Shown piece after piece: positions 17,458 through 26,753 of a stretch of 64,000 nucleotides of DNA. The position numbers were made by a program, and so were the translations under genes. Origin of the DNA: Nitrospirales bacterium (GTDB lineage Bacteria; Nitrospirota; Nitrospiria; Nitrospirales; UBA8639); NCBI GenBank assembly GCA_029261295.1, contig JAJDBP010000024.1:1-64000 (forward strand), written 5' to 3'. The stretch's first letter is position 1; each line of letters begins with the position of its first letter. The notes below the pieces were generated by a model. The model searched no databases and had not been told where the DNA came from. It saw only the letters and a program-made list of their open reading frames with translations.

Positions 17458-19818
17458 TCAATAGAAAAGATCCAAGATGTCTTTAATTTTATCTAAAAAG
17501 GGGAGAAGTTTCCCCTGATGGGTTAAATAGCCAAAGAATACACAAAAAAATAAGATTGCTATTAAAAATAAGATTTTTTCGGGTTTTTTTGAGAAAATTT
17601 TAAAAATAAAAGCTTTAAGCTTTTCATGAAAATTTATAAAAATTTCTTTAAGTTGACTGCTAGTTGTCTTCCCGCAAATTTGAGAATTTCCTGAATCTAA
17701 AACATGTCGGATAATTGGAGAGACAAGAAAAGAATAGGCGGTCAGAAATTTTTTTTCCCACTCTAGGTATATATTGGGTTGATATTCTTTTTCGCAATAT
17801 ATAAGGCCAATGACCTCTTGCCCACATTGCATTTTTATTAAACTTCTTGTGCAGCTTGATTCATTATAAAAACTTTTTAATTTTAATTTTAACCATTCAA
17901 ATTGCCCCAATTGCACAGCATCTGATGAAATAACAACCCGATTTCCTGAAAATTGTGAAAATAAACTTTCTGTTTCATCAGGATAGATCTTAATGGCATT
18001 AAGGTTCTCCTGGTTTTCTTGCAAAACAACTTTTTCGAGATCATCTATTCTGTAAAGGATTCGGTAAAGAATATCTTGACAATTATTTGGAGAGTTGAAA
18101 ATATCTTCTTCCTTAATGACCATGTCCTTGTTTAGGAAAATTTTCATTTCGAGAGTGTTAACTTTATCTGCCATTAAGAAGAGAACGCATTTTTTATAAT
18201 TCCATGTTTTAAAAACTAGCAATGCCGTTAATGCAAGAATTAATAACTTATCATTTTCATGCTCAACAATTTCATTTAAAAAACCGCTAAATTGAAGAAA
18301 ATCCAACTCTTCTTCTTGAATTTTTTGCTTTGAAGAATTGCGCCTTTCTTTGTCAAACTTTGATTGGATTTCTTGATAACCTTTCTCGACAGCTGAAAAA
18401 AATGGTCGCAGCTCCTTTAATACGGGAAAAAATGTATTATTTTCTCCAATGATGAGCAGTTGGTTATTTCCCTTATTAGATAGGCTAAACCAGAATATTT
18501 TCTCATCTGACCCAGAATACATTCCTCCCTTAATTTTTCCTTGAACAAAATCGTATGAATCCTGAGATGTACTGTTTCCATAAAGAATATTCTCGTCGGA
18601 ATCACGTGAATAAATGGTGATATTTTTATATCCGTAAATGTAGGCAAAACCTTTTAAGCATAAGTCAAGGAATTTTGATTCATCTTCGGCTTGAAGGAAT
18701 AGGTTATGAAAGCTCTTTATGAAGTCGTCTCGATAAAAATGATTTTCAGCCAAATGGTCGTCGCTGTTGGGGAAATATCTTTCTGCATCCGCAAGCATTC
18801 CATGTATTAGGCAAAAGGCAAACAGTCTTCTTTTAGTAAAATACTGTGAAACAAACTCTTTGAAAATGAGGTTTGCAAAATCTATATTTTTCCCGATCCG
18901 TATCAATAGTCCTGATTGTTCCGTCTTTGAGTAAATGCCAGGCCAACCATTATATGTGGCTAATTTATCTTGCTGTAAATCATAGAAAGCAGAAAAAGCC
19001 GCTTTATTTGTTCTTAGGTCATTTGTTATGTATGAAAATATTTTAAAATTCTTGTCCTGGCCTAAATGATCGACAACCCATTTAATAAATTCAGGGATTT
19101 CCTTTTCTGGATTTTCCCCTGGAATTTTATTTAATAGAAGTTGTAATAATTGTGGGTGTCCATTGGTCCAATGAAATAAAATATTTGCATATTCATCCAG
19201 GGAGAAAATTCCCCCACCCCCTTGAGAATGAACAACATATTCTACATGTTCTCTAACTTCAGATTCGTGCAAGAAAGGAATTGCTAATTCGTGAATTCCT
19301 GGGGAAAGGGTAGTATCTGACTCCTGAAAATAGTCGCGGACTGGAATTGAACTTGAAATTATAAAAGAGAAGTGTTTTAGATCTTTAGATTGGAGGTTAG
19401 TACTTAGAGTACCCAAGCCTTGAAGTAATTGAATCGCGACCGGACCAAGGATCAGATCAATATTATCTAAAATTAGGTAAAGTTGAACATTTCCAGCCAG
19501 AATTTTAAATAATTCCAAATCCACTTCTAAGAATGAATTAAATTGTTCAACAGAATGCTGCTTGCTGGATATTAGATTGAAGATATCTACATATATGTGA
19601 ATCAGCAAATTCTCATCATCAGGGTCATATTTTGAGAGATCTATTTGTACGGGGGGGAATCTTTTATCACAATCCCTTAACTTAATATTTACCTTTTCTA
19701 GGAAATGTGTTTTTCCTGCATAAGGTGAGCCATAGACTAAATAGTTTTTTTTCCCACGATAGAGATCAAGGGCTATTCTTTCAGCTATAATTTGAATCAA
19801 ACAGTGACCCTCCCACAT
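17458..19818 (-). CDS. NTPase with GAF-like regions and C-terminal membrane helix (second gene of a pair)
   Basis: 786 aa. Order of parts: P-loop NTPase with Walker A GSPYAGKT (30-37) and Walker B LYLILDNID (D118, D121); a helical/winged-helix-like segment to about 330; two regions resembling GAF sensor folds (about 385-470, with YGYKNITIYSRDSDENILYG, and about 520-735); and a membrane helix at about 748-767 (ILFLIAILFFCVFFGYL) with a short amphipathic tail. The ATG overlaps the end of the upstream NTPase gene by 38 nt, so the two are translationally coupled. A membrane-acting effector triggered by the NTPase pair is a reasonable model, but it is inference; I recognise no described system with this exact layout. 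Confidence 0.7.
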   Translation of the reverse strand: MWEGHCLIQIIAERIALDLYRGKKNYLVYGSPYAGKTHFLEKVNIKLRDCDKRFPPVQIDLSKYDPDDENLLIHIYVDIFNLISSKQHSVEQFNSFLEVDLELFKILAGNVQLYLILDNIDLILGPVAIQLLQGLGTLSTNLQSKDLKHFSFIISSSIPVRDYFQESDTTLSPGIHELAIPFLHESEVREHVEYVVHSQGGGGIFSLDEYANILFHWTNGHPQLLQLLLNKIPGENPEKEIPEFIKWVVDHLGQDKNFKIFSYITNDLRTNKAAFSAFYDLQQDKLATYNGWPGIYSKTEQSGLLIRIGKNIDFANLIFKEFVSQYFTKRRLFAFCLIHGMLADAERYFPNSDDHLAENHFYRDDFIKSFHNLFLQAEDESKFLDLCLKGFAYIYGYKNITIYSRDSDENILYGNSTSQDSYDFVQGKIKGGMYSGSDEKIFWFSLSNKGNNQLLIIGENNTFFPVLKELRPFFSAVEKGYQEIQSKFDKERRNSSKQKIQEEELDFLQFSGFLNEIVEHENDKLLILALTALLVFKTWNYKKCVLFLMADKVNTLEMKIFLNKDMVIKEEDIFNSPNNCQDILYRILYRIDDLEKVVLQENQENLNAIKIYPDETESLFSQFSGNRVVISSDAVQLGQFEWLKLKLKSFYNESSCTRSLIKMQCGQEVIGLIYCEKEYQPNIYLEWEKKFLTAYSFLVSPIIRHVLDSGNSQICGKTTSSQLKEIFINFHEKLKAFIFKIFSKKPEKILFLIAILFFCVFFGYLTHQGKLLPFLDKIKDILDLFY

Positions 19819-21427
19819 ATGCCGATTTTGGAGTCACGTAATTCCAACCCTTTGCTTTTATGATTTCCTTAAGCCTTTTTATTCTTAAGGGGACACTCAA
19901 GTTTTCACATAACAACTTAGGCAAAAATGGATAAGTGAAAGAAATGGAATCTCCCTTTCTATTAAAAATTCCAGCTAACTGCAAGTCATGTAACTCCCTT
20001 GTGAAACGGCTTGGTCCAACTTTAATATCTTTCTGTAAATCTTCATATACAGTTTCTAGGGCGTTAATCCAAGGGCCAGATTCATGGCATTTCTGGGCGG
20101 CCATTAGGCTAATAAGTTGTTCAACTGTACTTGTATTTAAAATGAACACATCACTAATGTAATTAATTAAACTTGAAGAATCTTCAATTAATTGAACTTC
20201 TTCCTTTCCAACCTTTTTTCCAATTTTTTGGTTTTCTATTAAAGTGAGAATTTGATGACAATAAAATTGAATAAATCTTGGATGACAGCCAGTTTCTTCA
20301 AGAATATACGTTACAGCTTCTTCCTCAATGGCAATGCCCATATCGTTTAGTGGTTTATTTATTAAGTCCCTAGCCTTTTCTTGTTCTAGGCCGTGCAATA
20401 TTATTCTTTCAAAAAAATTAAAAGTTGCGAGATTTGTATCAATTGCCGCACGGTATAACCATTTATACCCAGTAGTGATAATTCTACAGAATCCTTCCGT
20501 ATGGGCATCTCGAAGCCTATCAAAAAAAGCCCAATTATGACTGTCGTATGCAGCTTTAAAAATATAATCTGTCTCATCAAAAAGTAAGATCATTGACCTG
20601 TTGGTTCGTTTGTACTCCCTACGTAAGAAGTCCTTAAATTTGTGTGGCGTCATCCTCGCGCTTTCTCTCGGATTAACCAATGAAGTAAATTGTTGAACCA
20701 ATACTTCATCGGTGTAAAGATTCATGCAGCTCATATAGTAAATGGCTGAGTCATTGTAGAGCTCTAGTTTTCTTTTCAGTTCATAAAGAAGGGATGTCTT
20801 TCCAAAACCCCTTCCGCTTACTACGGCAAAGTTTGAATCTGTCTTATTTGTTGCTCTGTCAATTTCTTGCTCTCTTCCAAAAAACATGTGATGCTGTATA
20901 GGGCCTTCGAATTTATAGGGTGAAATAATTCCTAATGGGATATTCTTTTTGTCAATGAATGAATGCAAAGGCTTGTTATTTACCTGTCGTCCTAAATCTA
21001 AAAGGTCTTCTTTTTGGAGTAATACGATTAATTCTTGAGATTTGGAAATGGCTTCTTTAAGCTTATGACTTTCTCCTAAATTGAATAGAAAATTCAATTG
21101 ACTTTTAGAATTGGTTTTTATCCCTGAGATTTTCCCTTTTTGGATAATATTTTCAACAAAGGTGACGAACTCAGATATGTTCTCCTTAACATGATCTTCA
21201 TCATTTATCGTACAAATTATGATTAAAGTATTTTGAGAAACATTAATCTTTAAATTTGACATGTCAATCAAGCATAACCTTGCTTTTTGGTATCCTTCTG
21301 CAGGGTAGATACCCCTCAATTTAAAATTTTGCCATTCACAATAGTCTTGCATTAGATATGTCGGTCTTTGAGAATCCCAAAAACCTTCGTCGAAAATCGC
21401 ACTAATTATTCGCTCACTAAAACCCAT
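19781..21427 (-). CDS. AAA/STAND-type NTPase (first gene of a pair)
   Basis: 548 aa from MGFSERII, chosen because GGGAG lies 9 nt upstream; a frame reaching 21,496 adds 23 residues without a ribosome site. Residues 1-165 form an unrecognised alpha/beta region. An NTPase domain follows, entered by the box MFFGREQEID (181-190), with Walker A SGRGFGKT (204-211) and Walker B MILLFDETDYI (D284, E285). The remainder looks like lid and winged-helix segments (LINYISDV...VGPSRFTRELHDLQLAGIF). This FGRE-P-loop layout resembles bacterial ORC/STAND-like ATPases. It overlaps the next gene, a second NTPase, by 38 nt. Confidence 0.72.
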   Translation of the reverse strand: MGFSERIISAIFDEGFWDSQRPTYLMQDYCEWQNFKLRGIYPAEGYQKARLCLIDMSNLKINVSQNTLIIICTINDEDHVKENISEFVTFVENIIQKGKISGIKTNSKSQLNFLFNLGESHKLKEAISKSQELIVLLQKEDLLDLGRQVNNKPLHSFIDKKNIPLGIISPYKFEGPIQHHMFFGREQEIDRATNKTDSNFAVVSGRGFGKTSLLYELKRKLELYNDSAIYYMSCMNLYTDEVLVQQFTSLVNPRESARMTPHKFKDFLRREYKRTNRSMILLFDETDYIFKAAYDSHNWAFFDRLRDAHTEGFCRIITTGYKWLYRAAIDTNLATFNFFERIILHGLEQEKARDLINKPLNDMGIAIEEEAVTYILEETGCHPRFIQFYCHQILTLIENQKIGKKVGKEEVQLIEDSSSLINYISDVFILNTSTVEQLISLMAAQKCHESGPWINALETVYEDLQKDIKVGPSRFTRELHDLQLAGIFNRKGDSISFTYPFLPKLLCENLSVPLRIKRLKEIIKAKGWNYVTPKSAYVGGSLFDSNYS

Positions 21428-22233
21428 GACATTAAACTCCCACCAAAAAAAACAAAATAGAACGAGTGTTCTTTGGTTCTTTCTTTGAATTGACATTGGC
21501 TTAGTAAGGACAACCCTCTAAGCTTAGAATGCTTTTATTTTTATCTTGACACCATATTAAAAATAACGAATAAAATCTAGTGAAATGTAGAAACATCTTC
21601 TCAATTAAATATTGGAAAAATTGTGTGGCGGGATATGCTTTTCAGGACCTTTCAAACAGCTGAAACCTTGAATAGGACATGGGGATTTGAGGAATACCAG
21701 GAGCAATGGCTAGTGCCGATGCTAGCATCATCTCGCCAACCCCAGCGGAGGTTGATGCTTATATCTTTAGACCAGTTCCATATATAGCTCTTGAGGTGAT
21801 GTTGGGGGCGAGCATCTCCAAATTGAAGCGCTTCACGGCGGCTAATGTCCATGAATACCTCCGATATTAGAGGATTAACTATGTACGAATATTACTGCAA
21901 GCTGGAGTTTTCTACTGAACTTAGAGTTTGAACACCTTAACCAACTGCTCCAAATAATTCAAAGACCGCTTGTCCCTGGCGAATTACTAATTTCCTTTCT
22001 CAGCGCGCTGTTTCGTCACGCTTGAATTTCTCTCCAACTCGCCGTATTCTCACCCGCGCTGAAACATCTATTCATGGTTTGCACGTATCTGGTTTCTCTT
22101 ACAAATAAACTTCTCAAGAATGATGGCATGAAGGCAGTGGTGGCCGAGAATTTACTGTTGAAGCAACAACTGCTCGTCCTCACACGCTCACGAAAACGGG
22201 GTGGGGCCCGAATCTGTCCATTTAATCAAACAT
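21428..22233. other. Intergenic region with IS remnant
   Basis: 21,500-21,970 has no supportable gene (a 66-codon frame on the minus strand at 21,652-21,852 has no ribosome site or recognisable content). The rest is the truncated IS at 21,971-22,217. Confidence 0.6.
21971..22217 (+). mobile_element. Truncated IS, left end only (relative of the IS at 55,490-56,686)
   Basis: Begins with TGTCCCTGGCGAATT, the same terminal repeat as the complete IS, and encodes the first about 45 residues of the same transposase (YLVSLTNKLLKN, GMKAVVAENLLLKQQLLVL, TRSRKR). Homology stops near CTGTCC at about 22,217; the other four-fifths are deleted. Confidence 0.8.
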
Positions 22234-23112
22234 TTATTTTCGTCTCGGCCTTGTCTCCGACAACACAGTACTTTTTTCAGACCTTAATTTTTTTCGGCGT
22301 TCTCGTTGAGCATCTCTCCAGGCAGCCTTGATCCCACAATCTGAGCAATAACTACGTCGATTGGGATTAGGAGTTCGTTTAGGGAAATATGGCTTTCCAC
22401 AAAAATTGCAAAGCACTATGGCATCAGTTCGACTGACGGCCAAAATCATTTGCAAAGCCAGGCTTGGTAACAACCCTCCACCTAGTGTAAGGCAAGGATC
22501 ACGGTAATCATCCCATTCAAACATAATGCGTAGCCTTGCTTTCCGTGCCCAATTCTGAATAATCAAAGTTAAGTCTATTTTTCTTCGTTTAAAATTATAT
22601 TTTTTAAATGGTTTTAAAAGAAGCTCCCAATCTTCATCCCTTCCTTTCTGATTCAATCGAAGCATTCCAGCCACTCGTATAATTGCTCGTAATTCCAGGG
22701 AATACTTTCTCCAAAGTGACAATGGTTCACAGGGTAAGGGATATGCCTCTCTGTTTTCCGCCCAATTCCAAAACAATTTGTGGCATCTTCGGCAGGTATT
22801 TTCATGGGGTAGAATCCCGTAAGTTTCTAGTCCGTTTGATAAGTCGTGTTTACATCTCATAAGCACGCCCCATTTTCGAGCATAACGTAAAAAATCTTTA
22901 GGTTCTGCATCAGCCAAACCTATGAACTCTTCCAGGATTCCTTCTTTAGGATATTTAATTGTTGTCCATGGACGGCCTTTCTTGAGAGCACCCCACAACA
23001 ACCATTTTTCTGAATCGTCAAGAACCACACTGCTGGGGGCCGACCATCCACCTTGCGGAACTCGTCGTTCCAATATGCCATCATCCGACACAAATTCGGC
23101 TATTTCTTTCAT
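22234..23112 (-). CDS. Hypothetical protein with C-terminal CGNR-like zinc finger
   Basis: 292 aa. Residues about 228-262 read CNFCGKPYFPKRTPNPNRR and YCSDCGIKAAWRDAQRER, a two-CxxC zinc finger of the type found in CGNR/ABATE-like regulators, preceded by a segment with a further Cys pair (CRRCHKLFW, about 112-120). The N-terminal half has no recognised domain. A nucleic-acid-binding or regulatory role is plausible. It is divergent from the replication block that begins at 23,207, and its 3' end abuts the IS remnant. Confidence 0.6.
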   Translation of the reverse strand: MKEIAEFVSDDGILERRVPQGGWSAPSSVVLDDSEKWLLWGALKKGRPWTTIKYPKEGILEEFIGLADAEPKDFLRYARKWGVLMRCKHDLSNGLETYGILPHENTCRRCHKLFWNWAENREAYPLPCEPLSLWRKYSLELRAIIRVAGMLRLNQKGRDEDWELLLKPFKKYNFKRRKIDLTLIIQNWARKARLRIMFEWDDYRDPCLTLGGGLLPSLALQMILAVSRTDAIVLCNFCGKPYFPKRTPNPNRRSYCSDCGIKAAWRDAQRERRKKLRSEKSTVLSETRPRRK

Positions 23113-23206
23113 GGTATTCCGTTCTCCTTTGTCATAATAATGTCATATTAGACTTATTTCATCAATCGGAAAATTATGGGAGTCTTTTGAAGAAAGGAGA
23201 GGGGAT

Positions 23207-23401
23207 ATGAAGGTAATGATAAATCAAGCTGTTAATAAGATAAGGGCGGCCGCAATTTTAGGTGTAAGGCCCGCAACTATTTCCGACCCACGCTGGCGTC
23301 GGAGAGTAGGCTTAAGAGCTACGAAAGTTGGTGGGTGCTTGAGGTTTTTAGAATCGGAGTTGAATGAATTATTGGAACGCGGAAAAGAAAAGTTTCGATA
23401 A
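23207..23401 (+). CDS. AlpA-like small HTH protein
   Basis: 64 aa with an AGGAGAGGGG ribosome site before the ATG. The pattern KIRAAAILGVRPATISDPRWRRRVGLRATKVG followed by LRFLESELNELLERG matches small AlpA/excisionase-type winged helices: a helix-turn-helix followed by a basic wing and a C-terminal helix. Such proteins regulate excision or early operons of satellites. It is first in the replication block and overlaps the next gene by 38 nt. Confidence 0.65.
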   Translation: MKVMINQAVNKIRAAAILGVRPATISDPRWRRRVGLRATKVGGCLRFLESELNELLERGKEKFR

Positions 23402-23732
23402 ATCGTTAAAAGAATGGATAGTCAATGGACATAAAGAAGGGACGGTAATCGGGCACTACATGGGCACATCTCCCAAGAAATACCTTGTCAGTAAAGGCAA
23501 TGAAGATAGGACGCAGGCTCATCATGCCAAGGTTCCTATTCTGCCGAGACTCTTGGATTTAGGTGGGGCTGCTTCCTATTTGGGAGTGTCCCATTGGACG
23601 ATCCGTGACTTGGAGGCGGGTGGGATTCTACCAAGGGTAAGGGTGCCTCTCCCAAATCACGGTGAGCTGCGAAAATTGCTATTTGACCGTGAGGATTTGG
23701 ATCGACTTATTGATGGGTGGAAGGAGCGGTAG
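23364..23732 (+). CDS. Helix-turn-helix (MerR/excisionase-type) protein
   Basis: 122 aa. The C-terminal half has an HTH of the excisionase type: LLDLGGAASYLGVSHWTIRDL, EAGGILPRVRVP, FDREDLDRLIDGWK. The N-terminal 35-40 residues are not conserved-looking; an internal ATG at 23,460 is an alternative start. It overlaps the AlpA-like gene and is followed by the small gene at 23,816. Likely role: control of replication or excision of element A. Confidence 0.6.
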   Translation: MNYWNAEKKSFDKSLKEWIVNGHKEGTVIGHYMGTSPKKYLVSKGNEDRTQAHHAKVPILPRLLDLGGAASYLGVSHWTIRDLEAGGILPRVRVPLPNHGELRKLLFDREDLDRLIDGWKER

Positions 23733-23815
23733 CTTTGTTAATGGAATGAATGAATGGACAAAAAAACGCCCATCCCCGAGTTGGAGCTCGAAGATGGGCT
23801 TGGAAAGGAAATGCA

Positions 23816-24052
23816 ATGTCAAAAACTATTGTACTGCCCTCGGCAGGCGACCTGCAATCACGGACTCGCCACGAACAGCCAAAGGCCGAAGAGTCTCATG
23901 GATTTGAACGGGTGGACAGCACTATGAACCACATGATGACCAACTTAGCGCGCCATGGCGATATGCTACACGGGGACCTTCGTCCCCAGCGACGATCACG
24001 AACCATGCCGACTCAGAAGGAAAGGCGAGGTTATGACCACGATGACCTTTGA
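23816..24052 (+). CDS. Small basic protein in the replication operon
   Basis: 78 aa starting MSKTIVLPSAGDL with a GGAAAGGAA ribosome site 5-6 nt before the ATG. No domain is recognised; it is rich in His, Arg and Met. Its 3' end overlaps the primase start by 20 nt, consistent with an operon. It could be translated only to couple the primase. Confidence 0.45.
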   Translation: MSKTIVLPSAGDLQSRTRHEQPKAEESHGFERVDSTMNHMMTNLARHGDMLHGDLRPQRRSRTMPTQKERRGYDHDDL

Positions 24053-25871
24053 TCAAATCGCGACATTCGAGCGGGCCATGTCCGAGAACGGGTTAGCCTG
24101 CTCCGACCCCCTGATTTCCGACGGCCACATCCATCGCTATCACATGTCTGGGGACAAGGCTGGTGGCAAGAATGGCTGGTATGTTTTGTATGAGGGGACG
24201 AATCCCACCATCGTCTTTGGCTCTTGGAAGACGGACCAAACGATCAAGCAGTCTTTCAAGAATGACCAAGACCTTTCTCCGTATGAGCGACAACAATATC
24301 GAGAGCAAGTGGACCAGGCCCGAGAAGCGGCTGAACAAGAACGAAAAATGCTCCAACTGGAAGCTGCCACCCGTGCCCAAGCCATTTGGGAAGAATCCAC
24401 ACCTGCCCCAGACGATCATCCGTATCTGAGGCGGAAGCATATCCAACCCCATGGTGCCAGAGTCTCCGATGAGAAACTGGTCCTTCCCGTTTACGATGAA
24501 GCATGGGGCATCGCTACCTTGCAATCTATTGGAGAGGATGGGTCCAAGCTATTTCTTAGCGGCGGAGCCAAAACAGGAAACTGTTTCACCATCGGCGAAC
24601 CTGGCAGTACCGTCTATTTGGTGGAAGGCTTTGCGACAGGGGCTACGGTCCATGAAGTGACCGGCACCTATACTGTAGTGGCATTCGATTGCGGCAACTT
24701 GGTGCCGGTGGCTGTACGTTTGCGCCGTGAATATCCCGACGCCCAGATCATCATGGCCGCCGACAATGATAGTGAAAAGGAGGGCAACCCTGGCCTAACG
24801 AAAGCCAAGGAAGCTGCTGAAGCGGTGAAGGGGTCAGTGGTGTTCCCCACTTTTCAAGATCTGACGACCAATGGCAAGCCCCCAACGGACTTTAACGATC
24901 TGTTCGTACTTGAGGGTCTCGAAGTTATTCAGGCGCAATTGATACCACCTGAGCAGGCCCAGCTTACCTTGCGCGATGCCTTACTGGACTACCCATCGAT
25001 GCTGGCCTTGCAATTGCCAGAAAGAAAGCGAATTTACCCGTTCTTGCCTGAGGGCGGTATTGCCATGGCGTATGGCCCGCGTGGGGTCGGCAAAACATTT
25101 TTCAATCTGACTATGGCGGCAAGTACCGTGACAGGTACGCCCTTCTTTCGATGGAAAGCTCCACCACCAACTGGCGTTTTATATATCGATGGTGAAATGG
25201 ATTTGGATGAATTACGAACACGGATGACGGCCCTCTTACCGAAGCCGCCAAAAGCTCCCCTCATGTTTCTCACGAGTCATCAAGTCTACAACACCTTGCA
25301 ACGAGATTTGGTGCTAACGAACGCAGACGTACGAAAAGAAATCATCTCTATCTTGGATGATAACCCTGCACTGCGGGTCCTTATCCTCGATAATATCTCA
25401 TGCCTGTTTTCTGGCATTGATGAAGATCGGAAGACCGCATGGGAGTCGATCAGCACTTGGCTCATACGCCTTCGGCATCGAGGGATGACTGTCCTGCTTG
25501 TGCACCATGCAGGCAAGAGTGGCCAACAACGCGGCACCTCAGGACGTGAAGATTCATTAGATACGGTGATCCAACTCAATAAGCCAGCGGATTATAGCCA
25601 GCAGGAAGGCTGTCATTTTGAGATTGCGTTCACCAAGTGTCGTTCAGCTAAGGGCGAAGAGTTGGAGGCTCTAGACGCCAAGCTTGGCGAAAATGAGGGG
25701 CGCTTAGAATGGACCTGGCAGACGCTGGCAGTTTCCAAAGAAGAGCAAGCCAAGAAACTGTTCGATGAAGGTGTCACTTCTCCAACGGATATGGCGGAGG
25801 AATTAGGAATAACAAAAGGATATGCCTCCAAGCTCCTCCGTAAAATCAAAGCCACCAGTGGAGCGAACTAA
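24033..25871 (+). CDS. Toprim primase/RepA-type ATPase replication protein of element A
   Basis: 612 aa from MTTMTFDQ (GGCGAGG ribosome site; the frame is open further upstream to 23,955 without one). Residues about 195-300 are a Toprim fold (YLVEGFATGATVHE with E198; MAADND with D244 and D246). Residues about 320-540 are a RecA-like ATPase: Walker A GPRGVGKT (348-355), LYIDGEMDLDEL, LILDNISCLFSG and VLLVHHAGKSGQQRGTSGRED. The C-terminus has an HTH-like tail (DMAEELGITKGYASKLLRKI). This is the Toprim-plus-AAA_25 layout of plasmid and satellite replication proteins. An array of 22 GTTTCC/GGAAAC hexamers follows directly. Confidence 0.88.
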   Translation: MTTMTFDQIATFERAMSENGLACSDPLISDGHIHRYHMSGDKAGGKNGWYVLYEGTNPTIVFGSWKTDQTIKQSFKNDQDLSPYERQQYREQVDQAREAAEQERKMLQLEAATRAQAIWEESTPAPDDHPYLRRKHIQPHGARVSDEKLVLPVYDEAWGIATLQSIGEDGSKLFLSGGAKTGNCFTIGEPGSTVYLVEGFATGATVHEVTGTYTVVAFDCGNLVPVAVRLRREYPDAQIIMAADNDSEKEGNPGLTKAKEAAEAVKGSVVFPTFQDLTTNGKPPTDFNDLFVLEGLEVIQAQLIPPEQAQLTLRDALLDYPSMLALQLPERKRIYPFLPEGGIAMAYGPRGVGKTFFNLTMAASTVTGTPFFRWKAPPPTGVLYIDGEMDLDELRTRMTALLPKPPKAPLMFLTSHQVYNTLQRDLVLTNADVRKEIISILDDNPALRVLILDNISCLFSGIDEDRKTAWESISTWLIRLRHRGMTVLLVHHAGKSGQQRGTSGREDSLDTVIQLNKPADYSQQEGCHFEIAFTKCRSAKGEELEALDAKLGENEGRLEWTWQTLAVSKEEQAKKLFDEGVTSPTDMAEELGITKGYASKLLRKIKATSGAN

Positions 25872-25872
25872 G

Positions 25873-26328
25873 ATGGTTTCCTATTGGTTTCCACAAGAGT
25901 TTCCTCTTCAACTAAAAGGTTTCCTAAATTCTGTGTACGAATCTGCACCGAGGAAAGAGGAAACTTTTGAGGGTCTACCCGCATGGACATTAGGCTTCTA
26001 CGGTTTCCTAGGGTGGAAACCATTTAGGGGTTTGGAATCCTTTTGTTTCCTCTGGTGTTTCCTAAGGGTGATCACATCACAATTATAACTACCCCTCCAC
26101 ATTTGAAAGGGAATACGTATGGCTGTTTCCTTTGGGTTTCCTGAACTGTTTCCTTCTGGACCTCAATGTTTCCTGTTTCCTGTGCGGGATATTGAATTGA
26201 GGAAACAGGAAACTTTCGGAGTTTCACCAGCATTAACATTGGGTATAAAAGGTTTCCTAGGGTGGAAACCGTTTCCTACCCAGGAAACTTTTTGTTTCCT
26301 CCAAAGTTTCCTGCGTGGGGTGAAACTA
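25873..26328. repeat. GTTTCC iteron-like array; candidate replication origin
   Basis: Sixteen GTTTCC and six GGAAAC hexamers fall within about 440 bp, most followed by T. Two identical 20-bp hairpins (GGTTTCCTAGGGTGGAAACC at 26,002-26,021 and 26,251-26,270) lie in two related half-units about 245 bp apart. The array sits directly after the Toprim/RepA gene and before a zinc-ribbon gene. By analogy with iteron plasmids this is the likely binding site of a replication protein; it could instead be a regulatory cluster. The two short frames across it are by-products of the repeat. Confidence 0.8.
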
Positions 26329-26753
26329 TGTCTATAGCTGGGGTAGTCACTTGCGCTCATTGTCATGCCGTGGTGAATACTGCTTGGCAAACCTGCTTGG
26401 CGTGCTTATACCCCCTTGCGATAGAGGGTCTTCATTCAGGGGGAGATGCCTCAGGAGGAAGCGGGGAAATAGATTCAGTCCCTTTCCAAATTGGCGAGAC
26501 GGTGAGCTATCAACCCTCGGCACCCGCCCAAATTGCCTTCGATTTAAACCGTGGTGTAAACCCGGCCCCCCCCCTGTTTCGGACTACTCGCTTTGCTGTC
26601 GGAGAAAAAGTGACCGTGCATTCCTCGATGATCGGGAAGTACGAGAGCACGGTCCTTCGGGAAGATGGTGGCGTTGTCCTGTGGGTCTGGCACCCGATCC
26701 TGGAACGAGAAGTCGCGGTCCCCAATGAATGGATAAGCCCATGCCCGGAATAA
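26328..26753 (+). CDS. Zinc-ribbon/SH3-like small protein
   Basis: 141 aa from MSIAGVVTC at the end of the hexamer array. Two Cys pairs (CAHC and CLAC) form a zinc ribbon at about 9-27. The C-terminal half (FAVGEKVTVHSSMIGKYEST, VLREDGGVVLWVWHP, REVAVPNEWISP) is beta-rich and ends with a VPxEW motif comparable to VEIPIDWV of the element B gene at 51,445. Function unknown; the position beside the replication gene suggests an accessory role. Confidence 0.6.
   Translation: MSIAGVVTCAHCHAVVNTAWQTCLACLYPLAIEGLHSGGDASGGSGEIDSVPFQIGETVSYQPSAPAQIAFDLNRGVNPAPPLFRTTRFAVGEKVTVHSSMIGKYESTVLREDGGVVLWVWHPILEREVAVPNEWISPCPE

Noticed and set aside
21652-21852. 66-codon minus-strand frame between the NTPase pair and the IS remnant
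   Set aside because: No ribosome site, no recognisable motif and unclear coding character.
25822-26337. Two related open frames (25,822-26,088 and 26,119-26,337)
   Set aside because: Their protein similarity (GFLGWKPF blocks) comes from the repeated GTTTCC hexamers and hairpins; neither has a convincing ribosome site. I treat them as by-products of the array.
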